Source: Ephemerocybe angulata
Lineage: Eukaryota; Basidiomycota; Agaricomycetes; Agaricales; Psathyrellaceae
NCBI GenBank assembly: GCA_013368325.1
Contig: JAACJK010000058.1
Span: 868,001 to 932,000 of the forward strand
Direction of reading: 5' to 3'
DNA length: 64,000 nt
Numbering within the stretch: position 1 is the first letter of the stretch; each line of letters starts with the position of its first letter. Shown piece by piece: positions 33,480 to 46,490 of this stretch. A program made the translations under genes and the position numbers. The notes under the pieces were generated by a model. The model was not told the origin of the DNA. It ran no database searches and worked only from the letters and a program-made list of their open reading frames with translations.

Positions 33480-34197
33480 TTAGAAGGTGGAGGGGCGGTT
33501 GGCGACGAAGGTCGAGCGGACCTTGTGCACGCGGTGGGCAAGGGGGAACTTGAGGCCGGGGGTAAGGAGCTGCTTGATGTAGGGGCGGCGGATGTCCTCG
33601 GTCTTCTCGATCTCGACGACACGGAGAATCTGGAAGGGGTGAATTGTGTAAGGTGGGGTACTATCGAGAAGATGGGGGGTTTGCGTACGTGGATCGACCT
33701 GAAGCGGGCACGGTGGCGGGCAGCCATGTCCTGGTAGAGGCTCTTGACGGCATCGACACGGGAGAGCTCACGGAACTCCTTGTACATGTTGTGGGTGCCA
33801 GAGCGCGAGTCGTAGCGGAGCCAGATACCGAAGTTCTTGACCTTGACGGGCTTCTTCTCGGAGATCTAGAAAGGAATGGGGCATACGAGGATGCGCTCCA
33901 TGGTCAGCAATCCCATTCCGCCTGCCTCTTGAGGGCTGCAAGGGACATATTGATACTGACGACGTTCACACCGATGATTTCACCGGAGGCCTTCTTGACC
34001 TTCTTGAGCTGCCTGTAAGATAGTTAGAACCGTGATCGTCGATGCATAACATATCGTACGCACCTCAAGAAATACCAGAAGCGGGACTTGGCGACGACCT
34101 CATTGGGCGCAAAGATGCGCATGCGGTAGATCTTGGGGGTGGGGTCCTGCTCGGTGGGCAAGTGACGGCCGACGACCTGGTATTCCTGGAGTCCCAT
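33480..34197 (-). CDS. RPL20: 60S ribosomal protein eL20 (L18a/L20)
   Basis: Exons 34064-34197, 33961-34012, 33689-33865 and 33480-33629 give 170 residues. The start [20 protein letters not shown] and the segments [39 protein letters not shown] and [17 protein letters not shown] are diagnostic of eL20, a structural protein of the large ribosomal subunit. Length matches the 170-178 residues usual for fungi. Phases all fit. Two introns lie early, typical for ribosomal protein genes. Upstream (34198-35120) no second gene was found; a 5' UTR intron is possible. Confidence 0.93.
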
Positions 34198-35127
34198 TCT
34201 ATAGAACGAGGATAAGATGTTAGCCTCCCAAGTCACGATTACAGTGTCATCCAAAGGCGTTTCGAGGCATCCAGCTCATTTCTTGACGCATTTCGCCCAG
34301 AATTTCGCGTGTTCGCTCGTAGATGCCCTTCAGACCGCCCTGGAGCATAAATACAGGGTACTCACTCTGCGGATGTTGGTTTCTTGAGGCGGACGACGAC
34401 GGCGGTTCCGTTGGGCACAGGAAGATCTTTGTTTGTTCCTGCGTCAATCTGCCGTCTCGGGAACTGCCGGCCAGCGCACCGCTCCGGGCCGCCAGCCAAT
34501 CTCCAGTTCGAATCCTGCCTGTGCCTTGCCTTTTGACCACAGAGTCAGACAAGAGAATCAAGACGACAAGGAGTTGGCACAGGTAGAGCTTGCGATGATC
34601 AAGTGGCCAAATATAACTCGATAACTCCACCTCATCCAAGCCGGAACCTACCCGGATAAATGACTGTTTGGGCTGACCCGCTCTTCGTTGCAAAGCGTGC
34701 CCTTGGCTTCCCTGCCACGATGGATCAAGTGGCCGAGGCATAAGTCCACTGCAATCTTAGCTGACCCGTCTTGAAAGTACGTATCCGACTGGGAAAATAT
34801 CCCTATATTCACGTACCCCTAGCTCCCCGCTGACTAACCTCCGTTTGAAAGGCTGACGTTCGAGAGCACTGGGGTGCTCGAAGAAGCACAGAAGCTGATT
34901 CATTCATTCCGAACAAGCTAATCTTCTGACCATTCCCTAGTAAGTACGCAGTGCAGACGGTGGGCGGTCCGCATCATCAGCATCCAATTTATCCAAACTT
35001 TCCCACTGGTTCTCACCTCCAAGCAGCCGTCGCATATATATCTAGCGGTGTCTGCAGCTTTTGGACGGTACTTTCGACCCCCCAGATCTTTTTGCCATCA
35101 TAACCCCTCCCCCAATCACTCTATATT

Positions 35128-36668
35128 ATGGATCCCGGTGAAGCTGCCCGCCTTGCTGCCATCGACCATGGAACGGACTTGACCAACGTCCCGCAGAGTG
35201 TTGATACCACTCCTGAGGGCATAACCAGCGAAGTTCATGCCTACAACTCCAAATGTGAGCATGTTCTATGCGGTTCATTGGCTCATAGATAGTTTAACGA
35301 ATAACTCGCAGGTGCCGATGAGCGAACCAAGTTCATATTCAAGCGACTTGTTCGTTTTTCCATTTAGGCGCCCGTATTGAGCGCTAATAGAATCGCAGGT
35401 CGACCACCTCCACGACTTCGTTCGCGAGACATCTCTGACCACCGAGGAATGGATGTACGCATTACAAAGTCTCCTTTAATCGTGCTGACATCCTGACGTA
35501 TACCTACTTCAATAGGACTGCGATTAAATTCTTGACCGCCGTGGGGCACAAATCGTCTGATCTTCGATCTGGTAAGTGGTCATTTGCAGGGTATAAGCAG
35601 ATGCAATCAACTCCCCGTTTTAGAGATGATCCTTCTCTCTGACGTTCTGGGAGTATCGTCCCTCGTCAACATCATCAACAATCCCAAGCCTCCCGGCGCG
35701 ACAGAGGGCACCGTCCTCGGGCCTTTCTTCACCGACGATGCGCATGAGGGTGAGCCACCTCATTTCCCCTGCGGGCTCAAATTGGTTAATTGGGCGCTTC
35801 TCTACAATATCCAGTTTCATATGGAGAGTCGATTGCATCTGAAGGCAAAGGCCATTACATGTTCGTCGAAGGCAAGATCCTCAACACTCAGGGACAACCC
35901 ATCGCTGGCGCGATCATAGACACCTGGGAGTCGGACGGGGATGGCATCTACGATAACCAAGTACCATGTTTTCTCTATTACCTTTCACTCAAATACTCAC
36001 TTACATTCCTTTCCTTTAGTACGAGAATCGCACAGGACCCGATTGTCGAGGCCGTCTCATCTCAGAGGCAGATGGCAAGTTCGCGTACCGTGCAGTAGTG
36101 TGAGTCCCGGTCCCTCCCACTCTCTCGATCGCGAAGAGAATGCACTCATACCTATCTATCCTAGCCCCGTCCCCTATGGCATCCCAACTGACGGGCCCGT
36201 CTCCGAAATGTTAAAGATGCTCGGGAGACACATCTACCGTCCCGGACATTTGCACGTCCGAATCGAGGTAAACTATGCACCCAGGAATCACCGTGCCCGC
36301 AGACCTAACGCTACTCCTAGGCACCGGGATACGAGACTCTAATCACTGCGCTCTACTTCGAAGGCGACCCCTATGTAACGAATGACGCTGTATTCGGCGT
36401 TCGAAAGTCTTTGATCGTCGTAAGTATCCGTTCGCCTACTTTATCTTGCATTTATCACAGATATCCTGATTTTGGCGTATACATACAGAAGAGCGAAGTC
36501 ATAGACGATCCAAAGCTCACCAAAGCACGCGGCTTCGCAGACGCTTCCATGGCGCACGTCTATCTGAAGCAAGACTTCGTTTTGCCGACCCCGGAGGAGG
36601 CCGAGGAGGCGAAGAGGGCTATGGAGATCCGCGTCCAGAAGATCGTCAAGGAGAAGAGCCACGTGTAG
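35128..36668 (+). CDS. Intradiol ring-cleavage dioxygenase (catechol/hydroxyquinol 1,2-dioxygenase type)
   Basis: Ten exons (35128-35254, 35312-35349, 35399-35454, 35516-35571, 35624-35749, 35815-35960, 36020-36099, 36165-36267, 36321-36419, 36489-36668) give 336 residues. An N-terminal helical dimerisation region precedes the catalytic beta-sandwich. Fe(III) ligands visible: Tyr in DGIYDNQYENR, Tyr in PVPYGIPTDGP, and the two His of RPGHLHVRI. GPFF and YFEGDPY are also conserved. The enzyme opens catechol or hydroxyquinol between the two hydroxyls to a muconate/maleylacetate, the entry to the 3-oxoadipate route for lignin-derived aromatics. There is no signal peptide, so it is cytosolic. Substrate (catechol versus hydroxyquinol) cannot be fixed by eye. 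Confidence 0.9.
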
Positions 36669-36899
36669 AGCCCGTTTCACCTCGCGCAATTCCTAGTGGA
36701 CTCGAGAGGCGTCGATCTCCATTCTTTTGGGAATCGTCTAGTAAGGCTACATACAGACACAACAGGGCTGCCTTTTACAATTACAAACAGAGCATTATTG
36801 ACTAGTGCTATCATACGAAATATCCATAACCCCCGAATCAATAGCAATAACCAAGGGGAGATCCAACCCGCTATCTTCGACCATACAATACAGGGTAAA

Positions 36900-38629
36900 T
36901 CATTTCCTCTTCGATACAGTCTCGTTCTCCCCAGCCGCTTGAAACACACTGGAAGATCCAATACTAGTCAAGCCCATCGAGAGCGACTGATCTCTGGGAT
37001 ATTCGCCTCCACTCCATATCGTATCCAACTCCACAGGTTCCGTGTACTGCGAGATGCTATAATCGACGTGTGTGCTCGTCTTGTGCGTGCTGTAGAGCCC
37101 TTCGTCGGCCGTTTCGTGCAGGTTGAGCATCATGCGGGACATCATGGTAACAGAGGTGCTGTGGAGGTGGGAGATGTTCGTCGTAAATGCGTGTTGGGGT
37201 ATGGTACCATGGTGGCGATATAGTCTGTACCCACCTGCTGGCGAACGTTGAGAGACTCCCTCTGAGATACGGCTGGAGTAGACGAAGATGAGATGGGTAA
37301 CACGATCAGTTATCTCCTGACGGTTGCCAAGGGCTGGCTGAACAAGAATCTAAGGTACTCACTCCACATAACTGAGAGAACAAATTATCCCTTCCGTTAG
37401 TATTTCCAATTGGCAGTAATTGAGACACACCGCACTCACATAGAACGTCAAAATATTCGCGAGATTACAAAGTGCCATCACACTATACACGGCGTGTATC
37501 AGCACCGCGTTCTCCGCCGATTCGGGAGAAGAGTTGAACAAGGAACGCAGAACTTACGCAAAGTACATACAGCCTGGGACAGAATGCGTCAGAGGGTGGT
37601 TATAGAACGGAAGAAGTCCGATGTACGCACCGTCTCGAAGTATCAAGCTGACGAGGTCGATGTTAATCCCTGTTATCCTGTTGTCTTTTCTCTCCTTCAG
37701 GGTTTTGTAGAGAGTTAGACTGAAGAGTATTGAGTCGTAGAGGAAGAGCGCTTCCCAGGCTCCAGCGAGGCCTATACCAACGTTAGGTACAGACTATGGA
37801 GTAGGGATCTTGAGACGTACGGATTGCACTACGAAGAGTGCACAATGCTGTTAGCGCCGTGGCCAAGCGAGAAAGGTGGGAGGGCGTACGATATTCTGGA
37901 CAGGCTTGTGTGGCACCCAGCACTCTGCTCGGCGACGCTGCTTTTTTGGCCGAACATCACGTACTAGACGTTGAAGAACATACGGAGTGGCGTCTTGAGG
38001 ATAAAGGGTAACGGTAATGCGTCAGAGGCTGGACGGACGTACGCAAGATATCCCTGCAAGAATCGCCCCGCTGGACAACATGTACGTGAGGATAACCTTC
38101 GATCGATGATACAGGGCATATATGCGGAGCGTTAGCAAGACTGGAAAGGGCAAATTGAGTACGCAAGGGGAGCCAGCTTCTTTGGAGCTGTACGCACCAC
38201 AGACAAGGATCTGGTTGACAATGAGCAGAATTTGGCGAAAGAGGGTGAATGTTCGACAGCTACACAGAGCATTGAAGCTTGTCAGATACGGGACGCGTAT
38301 ATCTTGAGAAACCTGGTGAGTACGAACCCCTAATATACGGCGACATTGCAGATTAGCGCCCAAGACTCGATGAAGCATGTCGGGGACACACCTGCGCAGA
38401 TAGCGTCGTAAAGCTCAGAGTAAGAACAGCTATGTTCGTGAAGAATGCGAAGTATCGATTCAGAAAGAACCAGTAGGAGCTATGGCTCTTCGGTCTTGCC
38501 CAGAGGTGCGCGACTTCGGATTCTAGGGAGGGAGGTTCAATACCAAAGCGTAGTCAGACGAAGAGGTCGTGAGTACCTACTGAATGTCAGGATGTGGTCG
38601 TAATAGAGGATTGCTTCATGGGGGAGCAT
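36900..38629 (-). CDS. DUF6533-type multi-pass membrane protein
   Basis: The gene has many short exons, not all resolved. The N-terminal exon (MLPHEAILYYDHILTF) and the next (KSEVAHLWARPKSHSSYWFF then LNRYFAFFTNIAVL) form the DUF6533 signature found at the start of Agaricomycete seven-helix proteins. Further pieces are hydrophobic helices (QILLIVNQILV; LLTLRIYALYHRSKVIL; NAVLIHAVYSVMALCNLANI). The C-terminal exon reads FTTNISHLHS...MSRMMLNLHETAD and then a polar tail ending KRK at 36900. Such proteins are abundant in mushrooms and possibly receptor-like; no ligand is known. The joint after LSAQ near 38390 could not be placed in phase, so one exon boundary, or a lesion there, remains open. Confidence 0.65.
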
Positions 38630-38639
38630 ACTGAGGAGA

Positions 38640-39640
38640 CATGAACGAATTCAAAACTGGTATGGGCTCACAAATGGCAAACAGGTGGAGGTAGCTCTGA
38701 GTTACACTTGCAGAAGTTGGGGTGGTCAGTTACGAACGCACTCCACATATGAATGGGCCTGCAGCGTACTCACTTTTGCCTTTGAATGCTTTCGTACGAT
38801 AGATCGTCGAGTTCCCCCATCGCCTGGGTCCCTCGAGAAGCCAACGTCCTATGCACGAGGTCCCCCGCAAAGTCCCAAATACGGTGCCCAGAAACTGGGG
38901 TACACGAATATGACGGCAAAACGGAAAGGTCGAGTCGAAGATAAAGGGGCCGTAGAGGTCAAGGAAAGTGTTATGGGCTCGCCTTCCCGCGGTCCTGGGC
39001 ACACATGAAGGTCAGAAGCAAGCGATGGCGGCGTACTCCCAGGGGGCTATAGTATCTATTGACAAGCCGATAAGTAATTAGGCTTGTGCGATGCTCGGAC
39101 AATCGGCAGAAACATCTCGGAGGTCTTTTTCCATCACGGGTTCGACGGTCTGACAGCAAACATGATGCCTCGTTGCCCAAATCCAAGCAAATCCCATCTT
39201 CCAAGCCTGACTTCACTACATAATCCTCACTTCAATAACGAACGCTGGGTAGGGTATCATCAGCTCAAGGAGGGACCGAGGTTAAAAGCATGCAAACCGT
39301 ACTCTTTCCTTTGATTATTCACAGTTGGAAGAACCTTATGTTTTCCTGAAAGCGGATGGCGACGATTATGTCACTTTTCACAGGCGGCTGGAGGGAGACG
39401 CTCGGAGGAACTATGCTTCCGCGGGCTCTGTGGACTTTACGAGGCTACCACGGGCTCCCATCGACCCCATTTGGATCAAAGCCATTGGTATAGACTCTAG
39501 GACTTGAAGAGTCGTTCTGGACTTGCAGCTTGAAGCCTCGATTAGATATAACAATTGGTGATTGGTCGATGACCCCAATCCAGACAAACAGTCTCAGAGA
39601 CGACGGTTCAGGTGTAACAAACACTCACTATGACATGGCA
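38640..39640. other. Unresolved stretch; possible small gene fragment
   Basis: A plus-strand frame at 39325-39507 (EEPYVFLKADGDDYVTFHRR then LEGDARRNYASAGSVDF) looks protein-like and follows an acceptor (TTATTCACAG). The upstream frame (39084-39314) cannot be spliced to it in phase with a normal donor. It may be the end of a decayed gene. No family recognised. Confidence 0.25.
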
Positions 39641-39652
39641 TTGCACGATCAT

Positions 39653-41870
39653 CTATTGTCTGTCTGACCGTACACAAACCTTCCGGAACGTAGTCTTCGT
39701 GACTCCGTCATCCATCACCACCACTTCGCGCTCCAACACATACCCTCGCTTCCTTGGGAGCCATATGCTCCAAATGTACCAGTACGCAATTCCAAAGAGC
39801 GAAACTCCAAACCCTCCAACGGGGTGAGCCTAGTGCGTTCGAAAAAAAATCATATCAGCTCTCCGTTGCCACCGTCGCCCACCACAGAATGATAAATTGA
39901 CTTACCCAGTACGGAAGCTGGCTATAGGTCCTCGAGCCTGGGACAGGAGGAATGAATGGGACAATAAGCAGGAAAACATTCGAAATGCAGAACGCAACGA
40001 TAAGAGCCTTAGGAGCCCTGAAGGGAGGCTTCCAGTCCCACGACCGGAAGGTCTGGGTGTACAGCAGCAGCAGCCCCAGAGACACCAGCGAGTTGATGAT
40101 TGTCAAGCAGTAGGACGACACTTCAGAAGGAATGGTTAGTCATTATGAAGACAACGAAAAGAAGAGCAACGGACGGCTGATCAAGAAGAGGTATGCATCT
40201 CCCGGTGGGACGAGAAGCAGGAAGGTACACGACACCAGGTATTGCGTTAACAAGCCCGGGAACGGGGCTCCAAACGGCTTGTTACTCGCGAAGAAAGGGG
40301 CAAACGGCACGACGCCTTCTCGCCCAAGTTCCTGAATCACTGCACATATGTGGCAAATTCCCCGATTAACAAAGAAGCATGGGGCGATGATATATTGAAC
40401 GAACCTCGACCTTGAGAGAACTGGCCGGCAAGAAGATTGCCGAGCGTAGACAAGGCAATGAAGGCGCTAAGAACCTACGGAGCTGAGTCCTGGGCGGTGT
40501 CAGAGCAAGGTAGGAAGAGCACCTTCTCCGTTTCGGGTCCGAATAGATTGCGGAAGAAGAGGGCCCTTTGCACGGTGTCAGCGCATTACCACTTCGCTGA
40601 CATCGGGACGCTCACGCTACGATGCGTTTGCTGTTGAGGATATCGTTCTTCGACACGACAGCAAAGTAGGCGACGTTGATGAAAAGGTAGACTGCAGTCA
40701 CGGCGCCCATTGCCAGCGGGGCGGCTTTCTTGATCGTTCGGACGGGGTCGCGGATCTCCGACAAGGCGTAGTTGGCGTTGGAGTACCCAATGAAGGACCT
40801 AGGAGGGACTCAGCCAAGGTTCACAGAGACATAAATCTACGAACCACATGACGTTGTAGAGGCCAGACACGAATGCATTCGCACCCTTCCCTCGCGATCC
40901 TTCCCAAAGTTTGTCCCAACTAAAGTTGTCTGGGACCTCGAAACCGTCCTTGATCTCAAAGCCAGGCATTCCGACCAGCGAGAGCAGTCCGCAGAGGCCA
41001 ATAGAGAGCAGGATAATCAGCTTTCCTGCACCGAGGGTATTCTGAAGACGCAGGCCCCATGGTGCAAGCCAAGTGCCATGCATCACCAGGATGAACGTAA
41101 GGCATCCGAGTGCAGTCATGCGAGTGTGATAGAAGGTCGGCTCGATGGAAAGGGAATGCAGGAGGTCTGCACCCTGCGTCAGCTAGTCAACCGTCACAAT
41201 GCAGCGAGCACATACATTCGCTGAACACGACGCTGTTTGCCGCGGCCATACCCTTTGAGCGAATCAGGGGCTATTCTGAGCAAGCAGGACGGGGCCTACC
41301 GAAATCAGGCCATAGACGGTGTATACACATGTCGCCAGGAACTGGGGTTTGCGGTAGATGAACTCGAGATAGTTCTTCTCCCCACCGCTTCGAGGCAGGC
41401 ACTGCACGCGTTTGAGTCTCAGTCACACTCTGAATCTGCCAAACCCACCGTCCCGAGCTCCATGTACACGACCGTGCCGCATGCCGCTATAAGAGCTCCT
41501 AGTATCCACATTACCAGAGCGACACCAACACTACCGGACGAGCGAAGGATGTTGCTTGGAGTTGCGTATATCCTAGCACACCACTGGCACATGAGCTTGG
41601 CCTCGAAACCGAACATGTTGCTACATACCCAGTCCCGATGACCCGGTTAAAGATAAGGAATGCAGCACTAAGCAGGCCTACTCTGGTCTTAGCAAATGAG
41701 ATATAGATGGTCAGAGAGTTATGCTCACCAAGAGTCCTCTTTGCCTTTGGGACGTTGTCAAAGGCTTCGCCGCCATTGTCGACATCCGTCGACCCGTAAT
41801 CGGTGGCTCTTGAACTCTGAAGTCGCGAAGTTTCGCCTGTGTCCGTTATCCGCTCATATTCGGCTGTCAT
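39653..41870 (-). CDS. Amino-acid permease, LAT / high-affinity methionine permease (MUP1) type
   Basis: Multi-exon gene starting MTAEYERITDTGETSRLQSS (cytosolic tail) with ATG at 41870. Hydrophobic segments follow in APC-superfamily order: GLLSAAFLIFNRVIGTG (TM1, with the conserved GTG break), GVALVMWILGALIAACGTVV, GKLIILLSIGLCGLLSLVGM, YFAVVSKNDILNS, FIALSTLGNLLAGQFSQGR, LVSCTFLLLVPPGDAYLFLI and LVSLGLLLLYTQTFRSW. A C-terminal TM and a hydrophilic tail end FRKVCVRSDRQ. About 12 membrane helices are expected. It would import neutral amino acids, perhaps methionine, across the plasma membrane. Exon borders were read for the terminal part only; all pieces appear intact. The last exon may be slightly mis-ended. 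Confidence 0.8.
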
Positions 41871-41879
41871 ATAACCTGC

Positions 41880-42090
41880 AACGAGGGGTGGTGAAGTCGG
41901 AAGAGCTTCGTAGATGATGGTGGTTTAGGTTCAGGTTGGGTTTTGATGTCCGGTGAAAGTTAGTTCCTTCCTTGAACCCGTACCACCATCATCTCCTCCG
42001 GCCCCCTTCGACCAAACCGCCAAACTCTTGCGCTGACCGATTTCTCGAACATTAAGGAGCCTTGTGTGGGTTTTCCACCATCGAACACTG
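41880..42090. other. 5' flank of the permease, divergent to block Z
   Basis: No coding. The permease (minus) and block Z (plus) are divergently arranged, so this stretch likely holds the permease promoter. Confidence 0.35.
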
Positions 42091-42960
42091 GACGTGCCCG
42101 CATTTCTTACACGAAGAACTTGAACACGCCCACAAGAAAACCAACCCCCTTGCCACCGGTCTCGAAAGGCTTCTTATATTTCCGCTGCAAGGCAGGCTGG
42201 GAGTCCAACATTTTCGATGGGGAGATACGCTTCCGAGTCGTTGACTCCGAGTGACGCAAAACTATCAGCCGACGAGCTCTTTGCGCGCGCGGACACGACC
42301 TCCACGTCCACTCAAGACAGGAACCGTGGCGGCTCCAACTACGTCTTGCGAAGGGCTATGTGCTATCCGGGAGCTTCTCATTCACCAGGGCCTGATCACA
42401 CTTGAGCAGGAAGCTAAAGGGAAGAGGCTCATTTCGGAGTGGGGGAAGGTGGCATTCAATGGAACTCGGGCACTCGAGGAGCGTCATTGAGCCGTTCATT
42501 CTCCGCCTTCCTATAAGCGCCCATTTAACTTTTCCCGCAAACGATGGTACTGTATCGCTCCATGGTGCCTTGAGGATTTGGCTTGGCGTGAGGACTGCCC
42601 CCCAGGAGCAATCTCAAGGGAATACAAGTGCCAGCAATGATTTAAAATATCGTTCATGGACTAAATGCTCACGTCAACAAATCAGGTCCGTGCGCTCGTA
42701 TGATTTGAGCTTGCAAGATTACCAGCTGTCAGACGCAAACGCGAGCACGTCGGTTTCGTGTTGCGTATTCTGCGGCTTCTGGACGACTTTCTGACGGAGA
42801 CCCTTTCATCTACCAGTTGGTGGAGACTTTGTCCAACGTCCCGGGGATTCCGTAGTCAGATCCATCCGTATGAAGTCGCCGTCAAGTCCCTCCCGCCCTC
42901 GGCTATGCGAGCCCTGGAGGAGAAGTACCAAATTTCCATTACTTCAGTATGATACCTTCG
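42090..42960 (+). pseudogene. Block Z copy 1: coding-like 5' neighbour of NACHT 1
   Basis: Two protein-like pieces: GLCAIRELLIHQGLITLEQE then KGKRLISEWGKVAF near 42350-42470, and RVLRILRLLDD, then FHL.VGGDFVQRPGDSVVRS in a shifted frame, then ALEEKYQIS near 42760-42950. Equivalent pieces lie on the minus strand at 57890-57300 ahead of NACHT 3 (PIRELLVHQGPVTVEQK; LRILRLLD; GGDFVQRPGKSGVRS; ALEEKYLQI). Frames shift between pieces in this copy. It is either a separate decayed gene or lost 5' exons carried along with the NACHT duplication. Confidence 0.5.
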
Positions 42961-43317
42961 CCCGACAAGCGCTCCCGTTAGCTCCAGAGTGGGACCACAA
43001 GACGATAATCCCCATGTAAGAATGATCAGGTTATTGGCCTTGTTCGTGCGCCTTGACAGAGAAAGATAAGATTTCTCTGCAGAGGGTCTAACCCTCTTGG
43101 GCCCTGTGAGTCGAACTCGAGGGTGTTGCGCCAGTTCCAACTTCCCGAGCACACCTGTTAGTCTCCTCCCAGATGCCGCCCGCGGGCGCCTAAGACTCCC
43201 ATGTGTTGTGACAAGCACTGCCACTCCTTGCTGTTCAGAGAGGTTGATGACAGTTCTCATTCCGGCAGCCTCTCACCCCCTCTTACCACTCCCATCCGTG
43301 CTTACTTGTATATCGAG

Positions 43318-45462
43318 ATGTCTGGCCCCTTCCACCGAGCTAGCAACTTTAAAATCGACAATCTCGAGATCGTTCAAGCCAACACAGTGACATACGCCGG
43401 CAAGAGTGCCTTAGAACGTAAGTCTCAGCTCAATTCTCAGCATTGCTGTTGAAGCACAGACTGACACGGCCTGTAATAGGTCTCGAGGAACACATCTCTC
43501 CAGGTGCAGCGCACAATTCCGATGAGCGCTGCGACGCCCCCAAGTGCCACCCGGAGACTCGAGCCGCCGTGCAAGACGAAATCCTCAGCTGGATCACCGA
43601 AGGCGACAGCGACGCAGAACCGAAGCGCCTTCTCTGGCTCACGGGCCCCGCGGGGACGGGCAAGACCGCCATTGCAGGTTCCGTCGCGGAGACGTGCAGC
43701 GAGCAGGGCCTCCTCGCTGCCACTTTCTTCTTCTCGTCGTTCTCCGGATCGGCTGACAGGCGCTCGAAAGCATTCTTTGTCCCGACCCTGGCGTACCAGT
43801 TGAGGAAGCACACCAGCCTACAGAGTGTCGGAAAGGCTATTCTGTCGGCCATCGACAACGACCCTGCGATCTTCAGGACAAGATTGAAGGACCAATTCAC
43901 CGAGCTCATCCTCAAGCCATTCCGACAACTACACGCCCAGTACGACACATCGACTATCCCCAAAGTAATCATTATCGATGGGGTCGATGAGTGCGAGCCA
44001 TTGAGTCCTCCCCACAGACCCTTCACAAAAGAGGAAGCCCAGATCGCTAGAGAGAAGGGGCACCTGGAGGTCCTGAATCTCCTCCTCGACGCTGTACGCG
44101 ACCCCGCTTTCCCTTTCCGCATCGTCATTGTGAGCCGCCCCGAGCGCCAGTTCACTACCTTCCTCACAGAGACAGCGAGCAATACAACCCTAAAGCTTTT
44201 CCTTGACGACAAATACAATCCGGATGCCGACATTGAGTTGTTTCTCAATGCCAAGTTCGCCGAGATGCGACGCCGATACCACCTTCCTACTTCATGGCCA
44301 ACCCCAGAGCAGATGAGCACCCTCGTGGCGAAAGCCTCTGGGCAGTTCATCTACGCGGCGACCGCGCTCCGCTTCATTGGCGATGGCGCCCAACTTCCTC
44401 AAGTCCAATTGAATATCGTGTTGGGACTGGTGATTGAGAACCATTCTGAACGCAATCCCTTCCAGGAGCTTGATGCACTCTATTTGCATATTTTGCGGGC
44501 ATGTCCAGATCCAATGGCCACTGCTGAGTGGATTACGGCGGTAGATGGAGAGTGGCATCTACGTCGCCTGCCAGCCCACTTCTGGAGGCAATTTATCGAA
44601 TGGGTACCTGGGGAAATGGAGCGCTTTCTTGGCTGCATCCCTTCGCTCCTCTTTCTCCCGCCACCAGAAGACCGACAGTCTCCTATCAGGGTATACCACA
44701 AGTCCTTGCACGACTTTCTTACCACCCGAAACAGTACACTCGTTTCGGTTTTCATAAAAATATACGGGCCACCCCATCAATGGCCAAGAAACTCCGTTGG
44801 ACGCGTCTTTCGCATTATCCAAAGTAAGCAAGACAATTTTAGACCAGTCTGGGACTCAGAAGGCCAATTATCCTCTCCATAGACAAAGGTCCTGTCATAC
44901 CAGCCTGCACGCAACAGGATCACGAAGAGTTTCTTGCTCACTTTCTGTCGATTTCGATCGCGTTCTGGTCCCGAGTGAAGACGAGTGAAGACAAGAGAAT
45001 CTTTCTTTCCTCCGACGCACGTTGGTGGATTGACAGGTATCTTGACGCCGACGAACGAGGCGTGGAGTCTATGTGGTATCTCCTCGACAGGGTTCACGAC
45101 CCGGTAAGTCAGCTCGACCTGCTCTCTTCCTGAGAACTCTGATTAAAAAGTGCCCGGTAAATCTTGGGTAAATCCTCTAGTGCCCAATCTTCTATCCCTG
45201 CTCAGATGCCTGTAAGCGATGGAAAAAGGCGATTGTCGATGGATGCGCGGCCCGAGCGTACGTGGTTCCTGGAAGCCTGGAATTGTTTCTACGGCGTGCA
45301 GCGAATCGACGACTACTGCCTTTGGGTAGGCCTTTCAGATACCTATACATCCGGGTCCGCAACCCAAGAGGCACTGCCAATCACCTAACCTGGGCTCAAT
45401 TAAGGGTAAAGGAGTACGGATCGTGGTGTACGACACTCTCGAAACGGATTCGCCCTGCGTAA
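43318..45462 (+). CDS. NACHT-domain STAND ATPase, copy 1 (intact)
   Basis: Exons 43318-43417, 43480-44823, 44883-45103 and 45181-45462 give 648 residues, all phases consistent. The N-terminus MSGPFHRASNFKIDNLEIVQ is the conserved leader of Agaricomycete NACHT proteins. Walker A GPAGTGKT is at residues 89-96 and Walker B IIIDGVDECE at about 197-206. The NACHT arginine region FRIVIVSRPERQF and a helical part (YHLPTSWPTPEQ; ASGQFIYAATALRFI) follow. The C-terminal part has SSDARWWIDRYLD and CSDACKRWKKAI, shared with copies 2 and 3, but no ankyrin, WD or TPR sensor repeats. Fungal NACHT proteins act as NLR-like switches in non-self recognition or cell death; the short sensorless form suggests a regulatory or signalling member (inference). 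Confidence 0.85.
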
Positions 45463-45633
45463 AAATCTGTAATGTTGCTTGCACACACTGTCTAGCGAAC
45501 CATGAGAAATGGCACAAACGTCTGGTGCAACATAATTTTCTGAACCGGCGGAAGGAGCTGAGAGAAGTTGATCAGCCATGTGGGGACATGCAATCTTAGG
45601 CCGCGGGGATTCAGAGGCCTTACGATGATATTC

Positions 45634-45883
45634 TATGACGTTCAAAGTGCACCAAAATTCATCCTCCCCCCACCTTTTATTTCCCCACCCCCCTTTTGAC
45701 TTTAACTCATCTTTTTGCATGCTTTAGCCTGTTTTGACGAGACTTCGAAAAAGGGGGGGAACTTCCGAAAAGGGGGGAGAATCGCAACTCTCCCCCCCTT
45801 TTTGAAAATCCTCCCCCCCTCTTTCGGGAATTGATCCCCCCTTTTGGGTGCCGGCATTGTCGAGCTCTCCCCCCCCTTTTTTT
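45634..45883 (+). repeat. Left terminal inverted repeat of the G-run element
   Basis: About 250 bases, matched by the reverse complement of 46491-46734 with a few differences in homopolymer length. Confidence 0.88.
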
Positions 45884-46490
45884 CTGCAATGTGTTTGAAG
45901 TCCCTAACTTCGATGCTGCGCTTCGCTGTCCTTCATCTGCAGCAAAATGATATACTTATCGACCATAGTAGTACCTATAATTGCTGTAGCGCTAATCCAA
46001 AGTACTTCACCGGCGCCCTATTATGGCACTTTGCATTTTTCATTGTTTTGGACACAGCTCACACATATAACACGCATACATCAGCTATTCAAGTGCTTAT
46101 CAGGGTATCCGAGCACTTTTATTGTCTACATAGATCTCAAGTACAGAGCCAAGTATCCGCGAATTCTCTTGCTGCGTTTGCTTGGCGTGGCCATGCAGCC
46201 CGTGCGGCCTGAGCCCTGAGGTCCAAAAGTCCAACCATGACAGACCTGAGGCTCGTGTCCCAATTAACAGCGCATACGACACGTAGAATGTGCACAAATA
46301 ATACTGGATGACTCCAAATAGTCCATAATCAAACACACTTGTAAGCGCAAGTATCAAACGAGACCCATTCACAAGCTGTTCTATCAATCTTCGACTTCGC
46401 TTGGACTTGGCAACCAATATCGCCTGAGCCTGATTTCAATTTCCTCGAGCGAAGTATAACGGGCACCAGATTATCATAAGTACACTAATG

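Noticed and set aside
34490..34530. tRNA B-box-like string AGTTCGAATCC
   Set aside because: The T stem does not pair (A-C and C-T mismatches), and no acceptor stem or A box lies at the right distance on either strand.
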